A DNA stretch of 64,000 nucleotides from Entomomonas asaccharolytica (lineage in GTDB: Bacteria; Pseudomonadota; Gammaproteobacteria; Pseudomonadales; Pseudomonadaceae): contig NZ_CP067393.1 in NCBI RefSeq assembly GCF_016653615.1, positions 1,627,673-1,691,672 of the forward strand. The letters are read 5' to 3'. Below are positions 34,757 to 43,109 of this stretch, in pieces. The notes below the pieces were generated by a model. It saw only the letters and a program-made list of their open reading frames with translations, ran no database searches and was not told the DNA's origin. Made by a program: the position numbers and the translations under genes. The first letter of the stretch is position 1. Every line of letters begins with the position of its first letter.

Positions 34757-35950
34757 ATGTCAGTGTTTCAGCGCTATCATGAAATTCCACCTACAGCAGG
34801 TTTGCCTGCTGCTTGGAGTGATTGGTTGCCAACAAATAAAAATCTCACTCAACAGATCAGTCAACTTTTTAACCTGCCCCCTCTTCAGCTTACCTGCTCT
34901 GGAACAGCAGCATTAGTGATTGCTTTAACGGCATTATCTACCAATAATCCTCAACGAAAGTATGTGATTATTCCTGCTTACACATGCCCTTTAGTGGTTT
35001 TAGCCGTTCATCATTGTGGGCTTCGTGTAAAGTTATGTGATTTGGCTGTTAATTCTTTTGATTTTGATTTTACTCATTTAGAATCATTAATGAGTGATCA
35101 AATACTAGCCGTTATCCCCACCCATCTTGGCGGTAGAGTGGCTGATGTACAGCAGACTAAACAGCTAGCACAGGCTTATGATATAACTGTTATTGAAGAT
35201 GCAGCACAGGCTCTAGGGGCAAGTGTAGGTTTATATGGTGATATCATTTTTTTTAGTCTAGCCGCAGGAAAAGGCTTAACCTTATATGAAGGTGGCTTAT
35301 TAACTGCTCATAATGATATTTTAAGAAGTCAACTTATCACAACTACTCAAGCAATTATGCCATCTAATATGGCTTGGGAATTACGTCGCACTCTTGAGTT
35401 ACTAGGGTATACAGCATTATATAATCCTTTGGGGCTACATTTTGTCTACGGAAACCCAAGGCGTAAATCACTAAATAATAATCAATTGATAGAAGCAGTG
35501 GGCGATGATTTTGGCTTTAAATTACCGCTGCATAAGGTAAGCAAGTTTAGACAACGCATAGGCGCCAAAGCGGTTGCTCGTCTCCCCCAGTTTATTGAAA
35601 AAACTACAGCACAAGCACTTAATCGTATTAAACAATTGCAGGAAATAGAAGGTGTAAATGTTATTGGGGAGAATAATAGCAAAGGGACATGGCCTTTTTT
35701 AATGATATTATTGCCCTCAAAAAACATTAGGGATGATATTTTAAATAAATTATGGCAACAACCATTAGGTGTTAGTCGATTATTTATTCATGACATTGCA
35801 AATTATCATTATTTAGAAAAAGTTGTACCACAAATAGCTATGCCTAATGCACAAGATTTTGCTGATAGGATGTTGACGATTAGTAATAGTCTATGGCTTG
35901 AAGATAGTCACTTTAAAACTATCTTTCAGATTATCAAAAGTTGTTTATAA
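34757..35950 (+). CDS. DegT/DnrJ/EryC1/StrS family aminotransferase
   Basis: A 397-residue PLP enzyme. It has CSGTAALVIAL (phosphate-binding region), IPAYTCPLVV, the Asp of VIEDAAQALGA, and the PLP-lysine in FSLAAGKGLTLYEGG (Lys about 172; the family usually shows SF-x3-K). These enzymes transaminate keto-sugars or related small keto compounds. Here it is next to two flippase-like subunits, as ArnB accompanies ArnEF, but no sugar-nucleotide enzymes are near. AGGGGC precedes ATG. The stop is three bases from the convergent arginase-like gene's stop. Confidence 0.87.
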   Translation: MSVFQRYHEIPPTAGLPAAWSDWLPTNKNLTQQISQLFNLPPLQLTCSGTAALVIALTALSTNNPQRKYVIIPAYTCPLVVLAVHHCGLRVKLCDLAVNSFDFDFTHLESLMSDQILAVIPTHLGGRVADVQQTKQLAQAYDITVIEDAAQALGASVGLYGDIIFFSLAAGKGLTLYEGGLLTAHNDILRSQLITTTQAIMPSNMAWELRRTLELLGYTALYNPLGLHFVYGNPRRKSLNNNQLIEAVGDDFGFKLPLHKVSKFRQRIGAKAVARLPQFIEKTTAQALNRIKQLQEIEGVNVIGENNSKGTWPFLMILLPSKNIRDDILNKLWQQPLGVSRLFIHDIANYHYLEKVVPQIAMPNAQDFADRMLTISNSLWLEDSHFKTIFQIIKSCL

Positions 35951-35953
35951 ACA

Positions 35954-36835
35954 TTAACTATCACAACTATTTAGCGCTTCTACTAGTTGAATATTTAGTT
36001 TTTGTTGTGCTGCTTGCCATTGTTGTAATGTTTCCGCTGGAATAACGGGTTGTCCATCTAGTGAACTTAAAAGACGTTTCCACCAACTTTTACACTGCCA
36101 ACTAGAAACATCCCCTGTAATATCACTGCCAATAATGCGGTTAGACAATACGGAGATACTATCAAGTATATGATAAGTTTGTAATTTACCTTGATCCCAG
36201 TTAGTTTGTATAGTCTCTTCGCTGAGTACATCTTTATCAATGGATAAATAGATGGGTTGTGAATTATGGTATTGATGAGATAAAAAATCTGCAATTAGCT
36301 CATCTGGTGAATTAAAACGATGGAATGCTTTACCTAAGCCTAGTCTTTTAGCCCATGAAATATCAACATCCATACACCAATAAGATAACTTATTTCGTAA
36401 TAATGGGCGTAATCTATTTTCCCATAGATGAGCTACTCCAATATCATTTGAAGTAATACCCAATACGTGTACATGACTAACAAAGGGCAACTGAGCAACA
36501 TAACTCACCCAAGATCCACAGTGTACACCAAATAAGTAGCGCATATTGTCAGGATGATTATCAAAAACAACTACTTGAATAGGATTCTGGGCACTATAAT
36601 GCTTCTTTAAACGCTCAATTAACAATAGTGTTATATGGTGATAGTCACCACTACCCATTAATACAGTACCATAGCTTTCAGGTAGTAATTGTTCAAGTTT
36701 ATTAGCTAATTTTTTAAGCTTACTCTTTGAACAACCAAAACGAATCAAATCTTGCCAATCAGTCAGGTCAAAAGTTTGAGCACCTTCTATATCACCAATA
36801 CTTTGATCAAAATTAAGGATAATGGGACTAGCCAT
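35954..36835 (-). CDS. Diverged arginase/ureohydrolase-fold protein
   Basis: 293 residues from ATG 36833-36835, which has AGGAGGG upstream; the longer frame would overlap the previous gene heavily. Ureohydrolase landmarks are altered but visible: GSGDYHHITL (about 61-70, cf. GGDHS), FDNHPDNM (about 91-98, cf. DAHxD) and SIDKDVL (about 199-205, cf. SxDxDxxDP). Several expected Mn ligands (Asp92, His94, Asp96, Asp200, Asp202) are kept. It may hydrolyse a guanidino or amidino group, or another C-N bond. Last gene of the minus-strand operon, overlapping the acyltransferase by 8 bases. Confidence 0.8.
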   Translation of the reverse strand: MASPIILNFDQSIGDIEGAQTFDLTDWQDLIRFGCSKSKLKKLANKLEQLLPESYGTVLMGSGDYHHITLLLIERLKKHYSAQNPIQVVVFDNHPDNMRYLFGVHCGSWVSYVAQLPFVSHVHVLGITSNDIGVAHLWENRLRPLLRNKLSYWCMDVDISWAKRLGLGKAFHRFNSPDELIADFLSHQYHNSQPIYLSIDKDVLSEETIQTNWDQGKLQTYHILDSISVLSNRIIGSDITGDVSSWQCKSWWKRLLSSLDGQPVIPAETLQQWQAAQQKLNIQLVEALNSCDS

Positions 36836-37916
36836 GATTACCCTCCTTTTTATTAATATCAGTATGAGCATCACGCCAAGTACGGTCACTCTCGAAGCGT
36901 CGGCTTAATTTACGTAAAATCGTTCTTAATAAGGGATTGCGTATATACACCAAATGTTGTGTAAAGGTAAATTTTGCACCTAAGGAGGCTTTAACCTGTG
37001 GATCCGTCCAACCTGCAATATAGTATTTTAACTCGTTCTGTTTCGCATATTCTAAATTATGAAACCAGCTAATATAATAAAGGTTAAAATCTCTAGCCGC
37101 TGGATATACTAGACCAATATATTTATCCACTAACATGTCATTTACGATGAAGCAAATATTATAGCCAACCAACTCGCCTTGATGGTGGTAAGTAAAAATT
37201 TTCGTTACTGTTTGTTTATCTTGTAATAATTGCGTAAAAAATGCTTTAGTTAATAAATCAAAATGAACTTCACTTTGTTCATAAACATTTAAATAGAGTT
37301 GGTAATAAGTATCCAATACTGCTTGCTCAAAGAAGCACTCATCCCCACCCTGCAAAACATTAATATCAACTTTTTCACGTAATTTTAGCTTACGTCGAAA
37401 ATCTTTACGACGGCTTGCAGAAAGTTTGGATAAATAATCATCAATATTTTCATAATCCACTGGCACCCAAGCTAATGCTTGCCCTTCTATTTCAATAAAT
37501 CCATTATCTTTTAAAGCCTCAATAAAGGTTTTAGCATAATCATTGGCTTGCTGATTTTGTAGTGGAGAGTCTTGAGGAATGTCTTTTACAATCAAAAATG
37601 GAAAATCTTTAGCATATTGCTGTTTGATTCGAGTAGCTAACAAATCTGCTGGTAGGGTATTTGTTAACAAAGCATATTCAGAGACCGTTGTACCAACAAA
37701 GCAGGTGTTTGGTTGTAATAATTTAGACCATTTTGGATAAAAAGGAATCTTTTGGATTTTCTGGCGAAAATCGCTATCTGCTGAAGTTAGTAAGTCAAAC
37801 TTAGCAGAAAAAACAGGCACTCCACTGTCTGCTAACCAAGCATTAAAATTATTAGGAGGGTTAGTTAAAAAGTTTTCAATTAACCCATCTGGCTCAAGTT
37901 GATTAATATATTTCAT
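36828..37916 (-). CDS. FemAB/GNAT-like N-acyltransferase
   Basis: This 362-residue protein looks like a peptidoglycan-type FemAB or BioF2-like GNAT transferase (Acetyltransf_6 type). Signs are a basic helix SASRRKDFRRKLKLRE, then a C-terminal GNAT fold with HQGELVGYNICFIVNDML, DFNLYYISWFHNLEYAKQN and YIAGWTDPQVKASLGAKF. Such enzymes join an aminoacyl or acyl group to an amine. Its 5' end lies 64 bases after the class III aminotransferase. Substrates unknown. Confidence 0.82.
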   Translation of the reverse strand: MKYINQLEPDGLIENFLTNPPNNFNAWLADSGVPVFSAKFDLLTSADSDFRQKIQKIPFYPKWSKLLQPNTCFVGTTVSEYALLTNTLPADLLATRIKQQYAKDFPFLIVKDIPQDSPLQNQQANDYAKTFIEALKDNGFIEIEGQALAWVPVDYENIDDYLSKLSASRRKDFRRKLKLREKVDINVLQGGDECFFEQAVLDTYYQLYLNVYEQSEVHFDLLTKAFFTQLLQDKQTVTKIFTYHHQGELVGYNICFIVNDMLVDKYIGLVYPAARDFNLYYISWFHNLEYAKQNELKYYIAGWTDPQVKASLGAKFTFTQHLVYIRNPLLRTILRKLSRRFESDRTWRDAHTDINKKEGNHG

Positions 37917-37980
37917 TGTTTTTATAAGATAAAAATATTAGGCCATAACAACAGCCTAATATTAATTATCTTTGCAATGG

Positions 37981-39390
37981 TTATAACTCTTTCTTAGCTC
38001 TAGTAATTAACTGATCAAGTAACTCTATGCCCTGATCAATCTCTTGTTTAGAGATAAGTAAAGAAGGTGCGAAAGTAATAACATTCTTATAATAGCCACC
38101 GATATCCAGTACCAAGCCCATTTTTTGGCCATTCCAATCAAGATCACCAGACATACCGATATCGACCATTTTATCTACCAATGCTTTATTGGCTGTAAAA
38201 CCATCTTCTGTACAAATTTCAGCGCGAAGTGCAAGGCCTAGCCCATCCACTTCACCAATTTCTTTGTGGCGTTTTTCTAAGCTTCTTAAACCCTCTAGGA
38301 AATAAGCGCCACTCTCCATAACCATTGTTTCATAGTCCTGTTCAGCTGTCATTTTTAGTACTTCAAGTCCAACTGCTGTACCTAATGGGTTAGAGGCAAA
38401 AGTTGAGTGTGTAGACCCTGGTGGGAATACAGTGGGGTTAATTAACTCTTCACGAGCCCATAGCCCACCCAACGGATTTAAACCATTTGTTAAGGCTTTA
38501 GCAAATACCACCACATCAGGTTTTACATCAAAATGCTCAATAGACCATAATTTACCTGTACGGTAGAAACCCATTTGAATTTCATCAACTACTAGTAAAA
38601 TACCGTATTCATCGAGTACTTTCTTTAATCCTTTGAAGTAGTTAGGTGGTGGAATAATATAACCACCTGTCGCTTGTAAAGGCTCTGCATAAAATGCAGC
38701 ATATTCCGCTTGGCCTACTTTTGGATCCCAAACACCATGGTATTCAGTTTCAAATAAACGGGCAAAATCGTCTACTAAATATTCGCCATATTCTTCTGCT
38801 GTCATACCTTTAGGACGACGGAAAGGATAAGGGAATGGAACAAACATCGCACGATCACCAAAATGACCATAACGACGACGATAACGATAACTAGAGGTAA
38901 TAGAAGATGCACCTAAAGTACGGCCATGGTAACCACCTTGGAAAGCAAACATTAGTGTTTTACCACCAGTGGCATTGCGCACCACTTTTAAAGAATCTTC
39001 AATACTCTGCGCACCACCTACGTTAAAATGCACCCTGCCATCATAACCAAACTTTTGCTTCATGCCCTCAGCAATTGTTTTAGCTAACTCAATCTTAGTA
39101 GGATGAAGATATTGGCTTGCACATTGTGGTAAAGTATCTATTTGTTTTTTAAGAACATTATTTAAGCGCTCATTAGCATAACCAAAGTTACAAGCTGAAT
39201 ACCACATTTGTAAATCAAGGTAAGCCTTACCTTCTTTATCATACATGTAGCTGCCTTCACAACCATCAAAGATCTTAGGTGGCTCAACATAATGCACTGT
39301 ATCACCAAAAGAACAGTATTTTGCTTCATCAGCTAAAAGTACAGCATCATCAGGACGGTTATTAACCATCTCTGGGGTTGGTTTACTCAT
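37981..39390 (-). CDS. Class III (acetylornithine/DABA-type) aminotransferase
   Basis: This 469-residue PLP enzyme has FQGGYHGRTLGASS, Asp about 269 in LLVVDEIQMGFYRTGK, PLP-Lys about 298 in VVFAKALTNG, and STFASNPLG. These omega-aminotransferases act on terminal amines (ornithine, diaminobutyrate, GABA and similar). GGAG lies 6 bases before ATG. It begins the minus operon with the acyltransferase and arginase-like genes, which suggests it makes or uses a diamine. The exact substrate cannot be read from sequence. Confidence 0.88.
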   Translation of the reverse strand: MSKPTPEMVNNRPDDAVLLADEAKYCSFGDTVHYVEPPKIFDGCEGSYMYDKEGKAYLDLQMWYSACNFGYANERLNNVLKKQIDTLPQCASQYLHPTKIELAKTIAEGMKQKFGYDGRVHFNVGGAQSIEDSLKVVRNATGGKTLMFAFQGGYHGRTLGASSITSSYRYRRRYGHFGDRAMFVPFPYPFRRPKGMTAEEYGEYLVDDFARLFETEYHGVWDPKVGQAEYAAFYAEPLQATGGYIIPPPNYFKGLKKVLDEYGILLVVDEIQMGFYRTGKLWSIEHFDVKPDVVVFAKALTNGLNPLGGLWAREELINPTVFPPGSTHSTFASNPLGTAVGLEVLKMTAEQDYETMVMESGAYFLEGLRSLEKRHKEIGEVDGLGLALRAEICTEDGFTANKALVDKMVDIGMSGDLDWNGQKMGLVLDIGGYYKNVITFAPSLLISKQEIDQGIELLDQLITRAKKEL

Positions 39391-39656
39391 GACTTACTCC
39401 AAAATCCATCTTTAATTAATGTTTAGAACACAGCGTATTATCAGAAAAAAAGCTTCCTTAAAATATATCGTTAATGTGTAAGTTTTGTGACTGAATATAT
39501 TGTTCTTGGTACAATACAAGGACTCCACAGATAAAAATTTAATTCACTTATACACTAAACATAAAAAAATGTTTTACTGCTACCCCAAATTCACATTATT
39601 TTAAATAGTATTTAAACTAGTTATGATTACTCAATATCTACAATAGGAACTAAATA

Positions 39657-40088
39657 ATGAACAAACTTATTATTACCTTTATGATCTGTTTTTTTAGTAT
39701 TGTTAGTTATGCAAAGGATAATCAGACAATGACAGATGTACAAATTAAACTAATTATGAATGATAAAATAGTGACGGCTACTTTGGTTGATAATGAAACT
39801 ACCAGAGATTTTATTAAATTATTACCTTTGAACCTAACCTTAGAAGATTATGCTAATACAGAAAAAATAAGTAATCTTCCTAAAAAACTCTCTACCAAAG
39901 GGGTACCTGCTGGTTATACACCATCAAAAGGCGATATTGCTTACTATGCGCCTTGGGGCAATTTAGCTATATTTCATAAAAACTTTAGCTATTCCCGTGG
40001 GTTAGTTATATTAGCTAAATTAGATTCTGATATTGAACTATTTGAAGTACAAGGTTCAATCAATGTAAAAATAGAATTGATAAAATAG
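39657..40088 (+). CDS. Secreted cyclophilin-like fold protein
   Basis: 143 residues with a signal peptide (about 1-19, cleaved after SYA). The mature part matches the bacterial cyclophilin-like family: VTATLVDNETTRDFIKLLP, LTLEDYANTEKI, then PSKGDIAYYAPWGNLAIFHK. The family is not proven to have peptidyl-prolyl isomerase activity. It is monocistronic, with weak spacing to its neighbours. Confidence 0.87.
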   Translation: MNKLIITFMICFFSIVSYAKDNQTMTDVQIKLIMNDKIVTATLVDNETTRDFIKLLPLNLTLEDYANTEKISNLPKKLSTKGVPAGYTPSKGDIAYYAPWGNLAIFHKNFSYSRGLVILAKLDSDIELFEVQGSINVKIELIK

Positions 40089-40211
40089 TAATACTATTAA
40101 GTAAACTAAAACATTAACTTACTGCAAGCTATGTGTCAAAAGCATTTGTTTGAGTAAATGATTAATTATTTATTATAGATTATAAGGTTTTAGAAAGTTG
40201 AGCAAAAATTA

Positions 40212-40601
40212 ATGACTAAACATATCACCTGCCCTTGTAACCCTAATAAATCATATAGTGCATGTTGCCAACATTATCATAAAGGCATCAATGTACCTGA
40301 AACAGCTGAACAACTAATGCGTTCACGTTATAGTGCTTATGTTTTGAAATTAACAGACTATATCAATAGTACATGGCATAAAAGTACGCGACCAAATATT
40401 GCTACTTTAGATAATAACCAACCTATTCAATGGATAAAACTTGTTATTAATAAGGCATGGAATAGTCAGAATACTAATGAAGCCTTTGTAGATTTTGATG
40501 CATTTTATGAAGCTAATGGCAAGCTAGAAAGAATGCATGAAGTGAGCCGTTTTGTTTTTAGTGAACAAAAATGGTTTTATATTGATGGTAAAATATCTTA
40601 A
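40212..40601 (+). CDS. ychJ: YchJ family SEC-C motif protein
   Basis: A 129-residue protein with an N-terminal metal-binding CPCNPNKSYSACCQHYH segment, the family signature TAEQLMRSRYSAYVLK, and an NTF2-like C-terminal half (AFVDFDAFYEANGKLERMHE). The UPF0225/YchJ function is unknown. The second SEC-C motif often seen at the C-terminus is absent. Confidence 0.92.
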   Translation: MTKHITCPCNPNKSYSACCQHYHKGINVPETAEQLMRSRYSAYVLKLTDYINSTWHKSTRPNIATLDNNQPIQWIKLVINKAWNSQNTNEAFVDFDAFYEANGKLERMHEVSRFVFSEQKWFYIDGKIS

Positions 40602-40648
40602 AACTAGCTAATAGCGTTAGCTAGTTTAGTTTGTTGTTATGATAATTG

Positions 40649-41041
40649 TTAATTAAATGTCAAAATCGCTTTTGCTAAAGCCATATCATCTACCCTTTTA
40701 TAATCTGGCTTTTCATAACGTAATAAATTAAATGCGGCCTCTAAATAAGTACCTTTTAATTGACCATTGGTAGCCACAAAAGTAGCAGCATCATTTTTAG
40801 CATCATAGATGACTTTCGATTTAGCACCAAAAGCAGTACCTGACCACTCAGAAGGCACTACTACAATAATTGAGGTTGTATAGAATGGGCTTAAAAGGAT
40901 ACATAAACCAGATACAATAGCTTGGCTAGAACAGCCCTCTGTTATTTCTTGCACTATTTCCGCTTTTGATGTGGTAGTTGAAAATAAAGCGAGCAATGCA
41001 GAGAAAGCTATTACTTTTTTAAATGATGACTTAACTATCAT
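40649..41041 (-). CDS. DUF2388 family secreted protein
   Basis: About 130 residues from the ATG at 41039-41041, which gives a normal signal peptide (MIVKSSFKKVIAFSALLALF, cleaved near SKA). The frame is open 13 codons further, to ATG 41080. The C-terminal half shows the DUF2388 pattern AKSKVIYDAKNDAATFVAT, LKGTYLEAAFNLLR and DDMALAKAIL, a family I know from Pseudomonas. Function unknown, probably periplasmic. Confidence 0.83.
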   Translation of the reverse strand: MIVKSSFKKVIAFSALLALFSTTTSKAEIVQEITEGCSSQAIVSGLCILLSPFYTTSIIVVVPSEWSGTAFGAKSKVIYDAKNDAATFVATNGQLKGTYLEAAFNLLRYEKPDYKRVDDMALAKAILTFN

Positions 41042-41204
41042 ATTTAGACTAAGTTCCCTTTCTAATGGTTTGCGTTGCAATTATTCTACCATTATCTTAT
41101 ATAAAATATATAGTTACTTATAACAATTTATTGATAAGATAAGTAACTTACTGAAAGTTTAATATATAATTCTCAACACTAATCAATTATTGAGCTAATA
41201 ATTA

Positions 41205-41642
41205 ATGAAAAATTCTTTAATGATAATAAGTTGCTGTTTGCTGTTGGTGGCTTGTCAGAACAGTACAAAGACAACTAACAATGAATCAAGTATTCACCCC
41301 TATATTAAAGGCGTGGTAAAAAAACAAGGAAATATTGTTCCCCATGTACAGGTTACCTTGTCTTCTAATATTTGTAACAATGCTACGGTTGTGACTGATG
41401 CACAAGGCAAGTTTACCTTAGAGCAGTTTTGCGAGGTAACAGACTCAGGGCCTGGCAATATCTTAGGTGCGCCTACTTATTTATTTGATGTAAATATAGT
41501 GGATGGTGAAAAATCTTTTACCTGGTCTGTTATTAATCCTTTTGATATAACAGTGGAGTTTGATCTTACAGAACAAATGGTTTGTGTGACTAATGGTGAA
41601 GAAAGCCGCTGTAGTAACTTAGTAAAAAATGATATACATTAA
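41205..41642 (+). CDS. Lipoprotein with carboxypeptidase-regulatory-like fold
   Basis: 145 residues; signal peptide with lipobox LLVAC (Cys about 17). The mature part has a beta-sandwich pattern (GVVKKQGNIVPHVQVTLSS, then TVVTDAQGKFTLEQFC), as in small CarboxypepD_reg-like domains. It is paralogous to the next gene, which starts 29 bases on. Function unknown. Confidence 0.82.
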   Translation: MKNSLMIISCCLLLVACQNSTKTTNNESSIHPYIKGVVKKQGNIVPHVQVTLSSNICNNATVVTDAQGKFTLEQFCEVTDSGPGNILGAPTYLFDVNIVDGEKSFTWSVINPFDITVEFDLTEQMVCVTNGEESRCSNLVKNDIH

Positions 41643-41670
41643 TCAATGATAATAAACTTATATTGATTAC

Positions 41671-42117
41671 ATGAAAAAATATTTTTTAGTCCTATTTATT
41701 TTAATTACTGGTTGTCAGCAGACACCAAATAATAAAACGCAAGTTTATTACAGTTCTCCAGAAATGGTGGGCAGTCTTTCTTATGACAATCAACCTGTTA
41801 TAAATGCAAGAATATACTTATTAACTTCTTGTGATGATAAATCTACAGCAACTGATCTAAGTGGATACTTTGCATTATCACCTAGCTGTATGGATGTTAT
41901 TAAACATGTCCCTGCTGATGAATTAGGTTTTTTCTATCAATTAGTCGTAGATGTGGGTACAGAACAATTATTATGGCAAATATCAGGCTTAGGCTATGGC
42001 TTTAAATATATTAAAGCCAATATAGATTTAGCCACTAATATGGTGGTTTATCAAGTCAGCGACGATATTAACCCACCTTATGAAAAAGTAGATGGACTGG
42101 TTTTGTTTAACCAATAA
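41671..42117 (+). CDS. Paralogous lipoprotein
   Basis: 148 residues; lipobox LITGC (Cys about 15). It has the same layout as the preceding lipoprotein: GSLSYDNQPVINARIYLLTS, STATDLSGYFALSPSC, then a Trp-containing strand (LLWQISGLG). The pair probably arose by tandem duplication and forms an operon. Function unknown. Confidence 0.82.
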   Translation: MKKYFLVLFILITGCQQTPNNKTQVYYSSPEMVGSLSYDNQPVINARIYLLTSCDDKSTATDLSGYFALSPSCMDVIKHVPADELGFFYQLVVDVGTEQLLWQISGLGYGFKYIKANIDLATNMVVYQVSDDINPPYEKVDGLVLFNQ

Positions 42118-42145
42118 TTAAAACACTACTTTATTATTTTATTCG

Positions 42146-42175
42146 CTTACATTTTCTATTGTTATTCGCTATAAT
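42146..42175 (+). promoter_or_regulatory. Probable sigma70 promoter of the glycine riboswitch transcript
   Basis: A perfect -10 TATAAT (42170-42175) and a -35-like CTTACA (42146-42151) with an 18-base spacer. Transcription would start near 42182, just before the first riboswitch aptamer. Confidence 0.65.
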
Positions 42176-42184
42176 CTTCCACCT

Positions 42185-42380
42185 ATAAGACGTAGGAGAG
42201 AGGAATTTTCATTATTCCCGCCGAAGGCGCATACTCCCATAATCGCTCAGGCCTTATCTAATGATAATAATAACTGCGTCAATATCAGCCGATCTGGAGA
42301 GAGGTCTTAACTGACCCGCCGAAGGGGCACGCAGTGATACTGCTAAACTCTCAGGCAAAAGGACAGCGGGAGCGGCAAAG
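42185..42380 (+). promoter_or_regulatory. Tandem glycine riboswitch
   Basis: Two glycine aptamers in a row. Aptamer 1 has GGAGAGAGG, CCGCCGAAGGCGCA and CGCTCAGGC (about 42194-42252). Aptamer 2 has GGAGAGAGG, CCGCCGAAGGGGC and CTCTCAGGCAAAAGGACAGC (about 42295-42368). It sits before a TRIC/YicG-type gene, a known target of this riboswitch. Whether it turns the gene on or off is not clear; I see no strong terminator between aptamer 2 and the gene. Confidence 0.93.
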
Positions 42381-42440
42381 AAATTATTGTTATATCACTT
42401 AGCAATCGTTTCTCTATGGCTGTTTCTGGAGTTCTATTTA

Positions 42441-43058
42441 ATGTTATTGCATATTATTTATTTGATCGCAATTACTGCTGAAGCCGTAACGGGCGCATTA
42501 TCAGCAGGTCGGCAACGTATGGATCTATTTGGCGTTGTTACTATTGCTTGTGTTACGGCACTAGGCGGTGGTTCAGTTCGTGATGTTATTCTTGGGCATT
42601 ATCCCTTAGGCTGGGTAAAACATCCTGAATTCTTATACTACACCATTGGTGCAGCCCTGTTTACTATTTTTGTGGCGCGTTGGTTACATTATCTTCGCAC
42701 CATCTTCTTAATCTTAGATGGCTTAGGGTTAGTGGCCTTTACGCTAATTGGTTGTGCCATTGCTAGAGAGCTGAATTGTCCTACAATCGTTGTGTTAATT
42801 GCAGGTATGCTAACTGGCGTATCTGGTGGAGTATTACGTGACGTATTGTGTAATCAAGTTCCTTTAGTTTTTCAAAAAGAACTATACGCCAGTGTGTCGC
42901 TATGTACAGGCGTAGCCTATTTATGCTTATTATATTTTCAAGTAAATGATAATACAGCTACTCTACTCTGCTTAAGTGGGGGCTTGTTATTAAGATTACT
43001 GGCTATTAAGTACAGTTGGCGTATCCCTACTTTCACTTATGACGATAATATGCATTAA
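42441..43058 (+). CDS. TRIC-type (UPF0126/YicG) cation channel, glycine-regulated
   Basis: About 205 residues and seven hydrophobic helices made of two repeats with the family motifs GALSAGRQRMDLFGVV, GGGSVRDVILG and later GVSGGVLRDVLC. Prokaryotic TRIC homologues conduct monovalent cations. I start it at ATG 42441 (GGAG at 42428-42431) because the family begins there; the longer frame runs back to 42387 into the riboswitch. A glycine-related physiological role is inferred from the riboswitch only. Confidence 0.9.
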   Translation: MLLHIIYLIAITAEAVTGALSAGRQRMDLFGVVTIACVTALGGGSVRDVILGHYPLGWVKHPEFLYYTIGAALFTIFVARWLHYLRTIFLILDGLGLVAFTLIGCAIARELNCPTIVVLIAGMLTGVSGGVLRDVLCNQVPLVFQKELYASVSLCTGVAYLCLLYFQVNDNTATLLCLSGGLLLRLLAIKYSWRIPTFTYDDNMH

Positions 43059-43070
43059 ACCGCATTCACT

Positions 43071-43102
43071 ATAGATACACTGCTCATACACAGTGTATCT
43101 AT
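43071..43102. terminator. Bidirectional hairpin between TRIC gene and gor
   Basis: A 12-bp perfect stem ATAGATACACTG / CAGTGTATCTAT with an 8-base loop between convergent genes. The T-tract is weak. Confidence 0.7.
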
Positions 43103-43109
43103 TGTTACT

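Noticed and set aside
36836-36889. Longer N-terminus for the arginase-like protein
   Set aside because: It would overlap the acyltransferase gene; ATG 36835 has AGGAGGG at good spacing.
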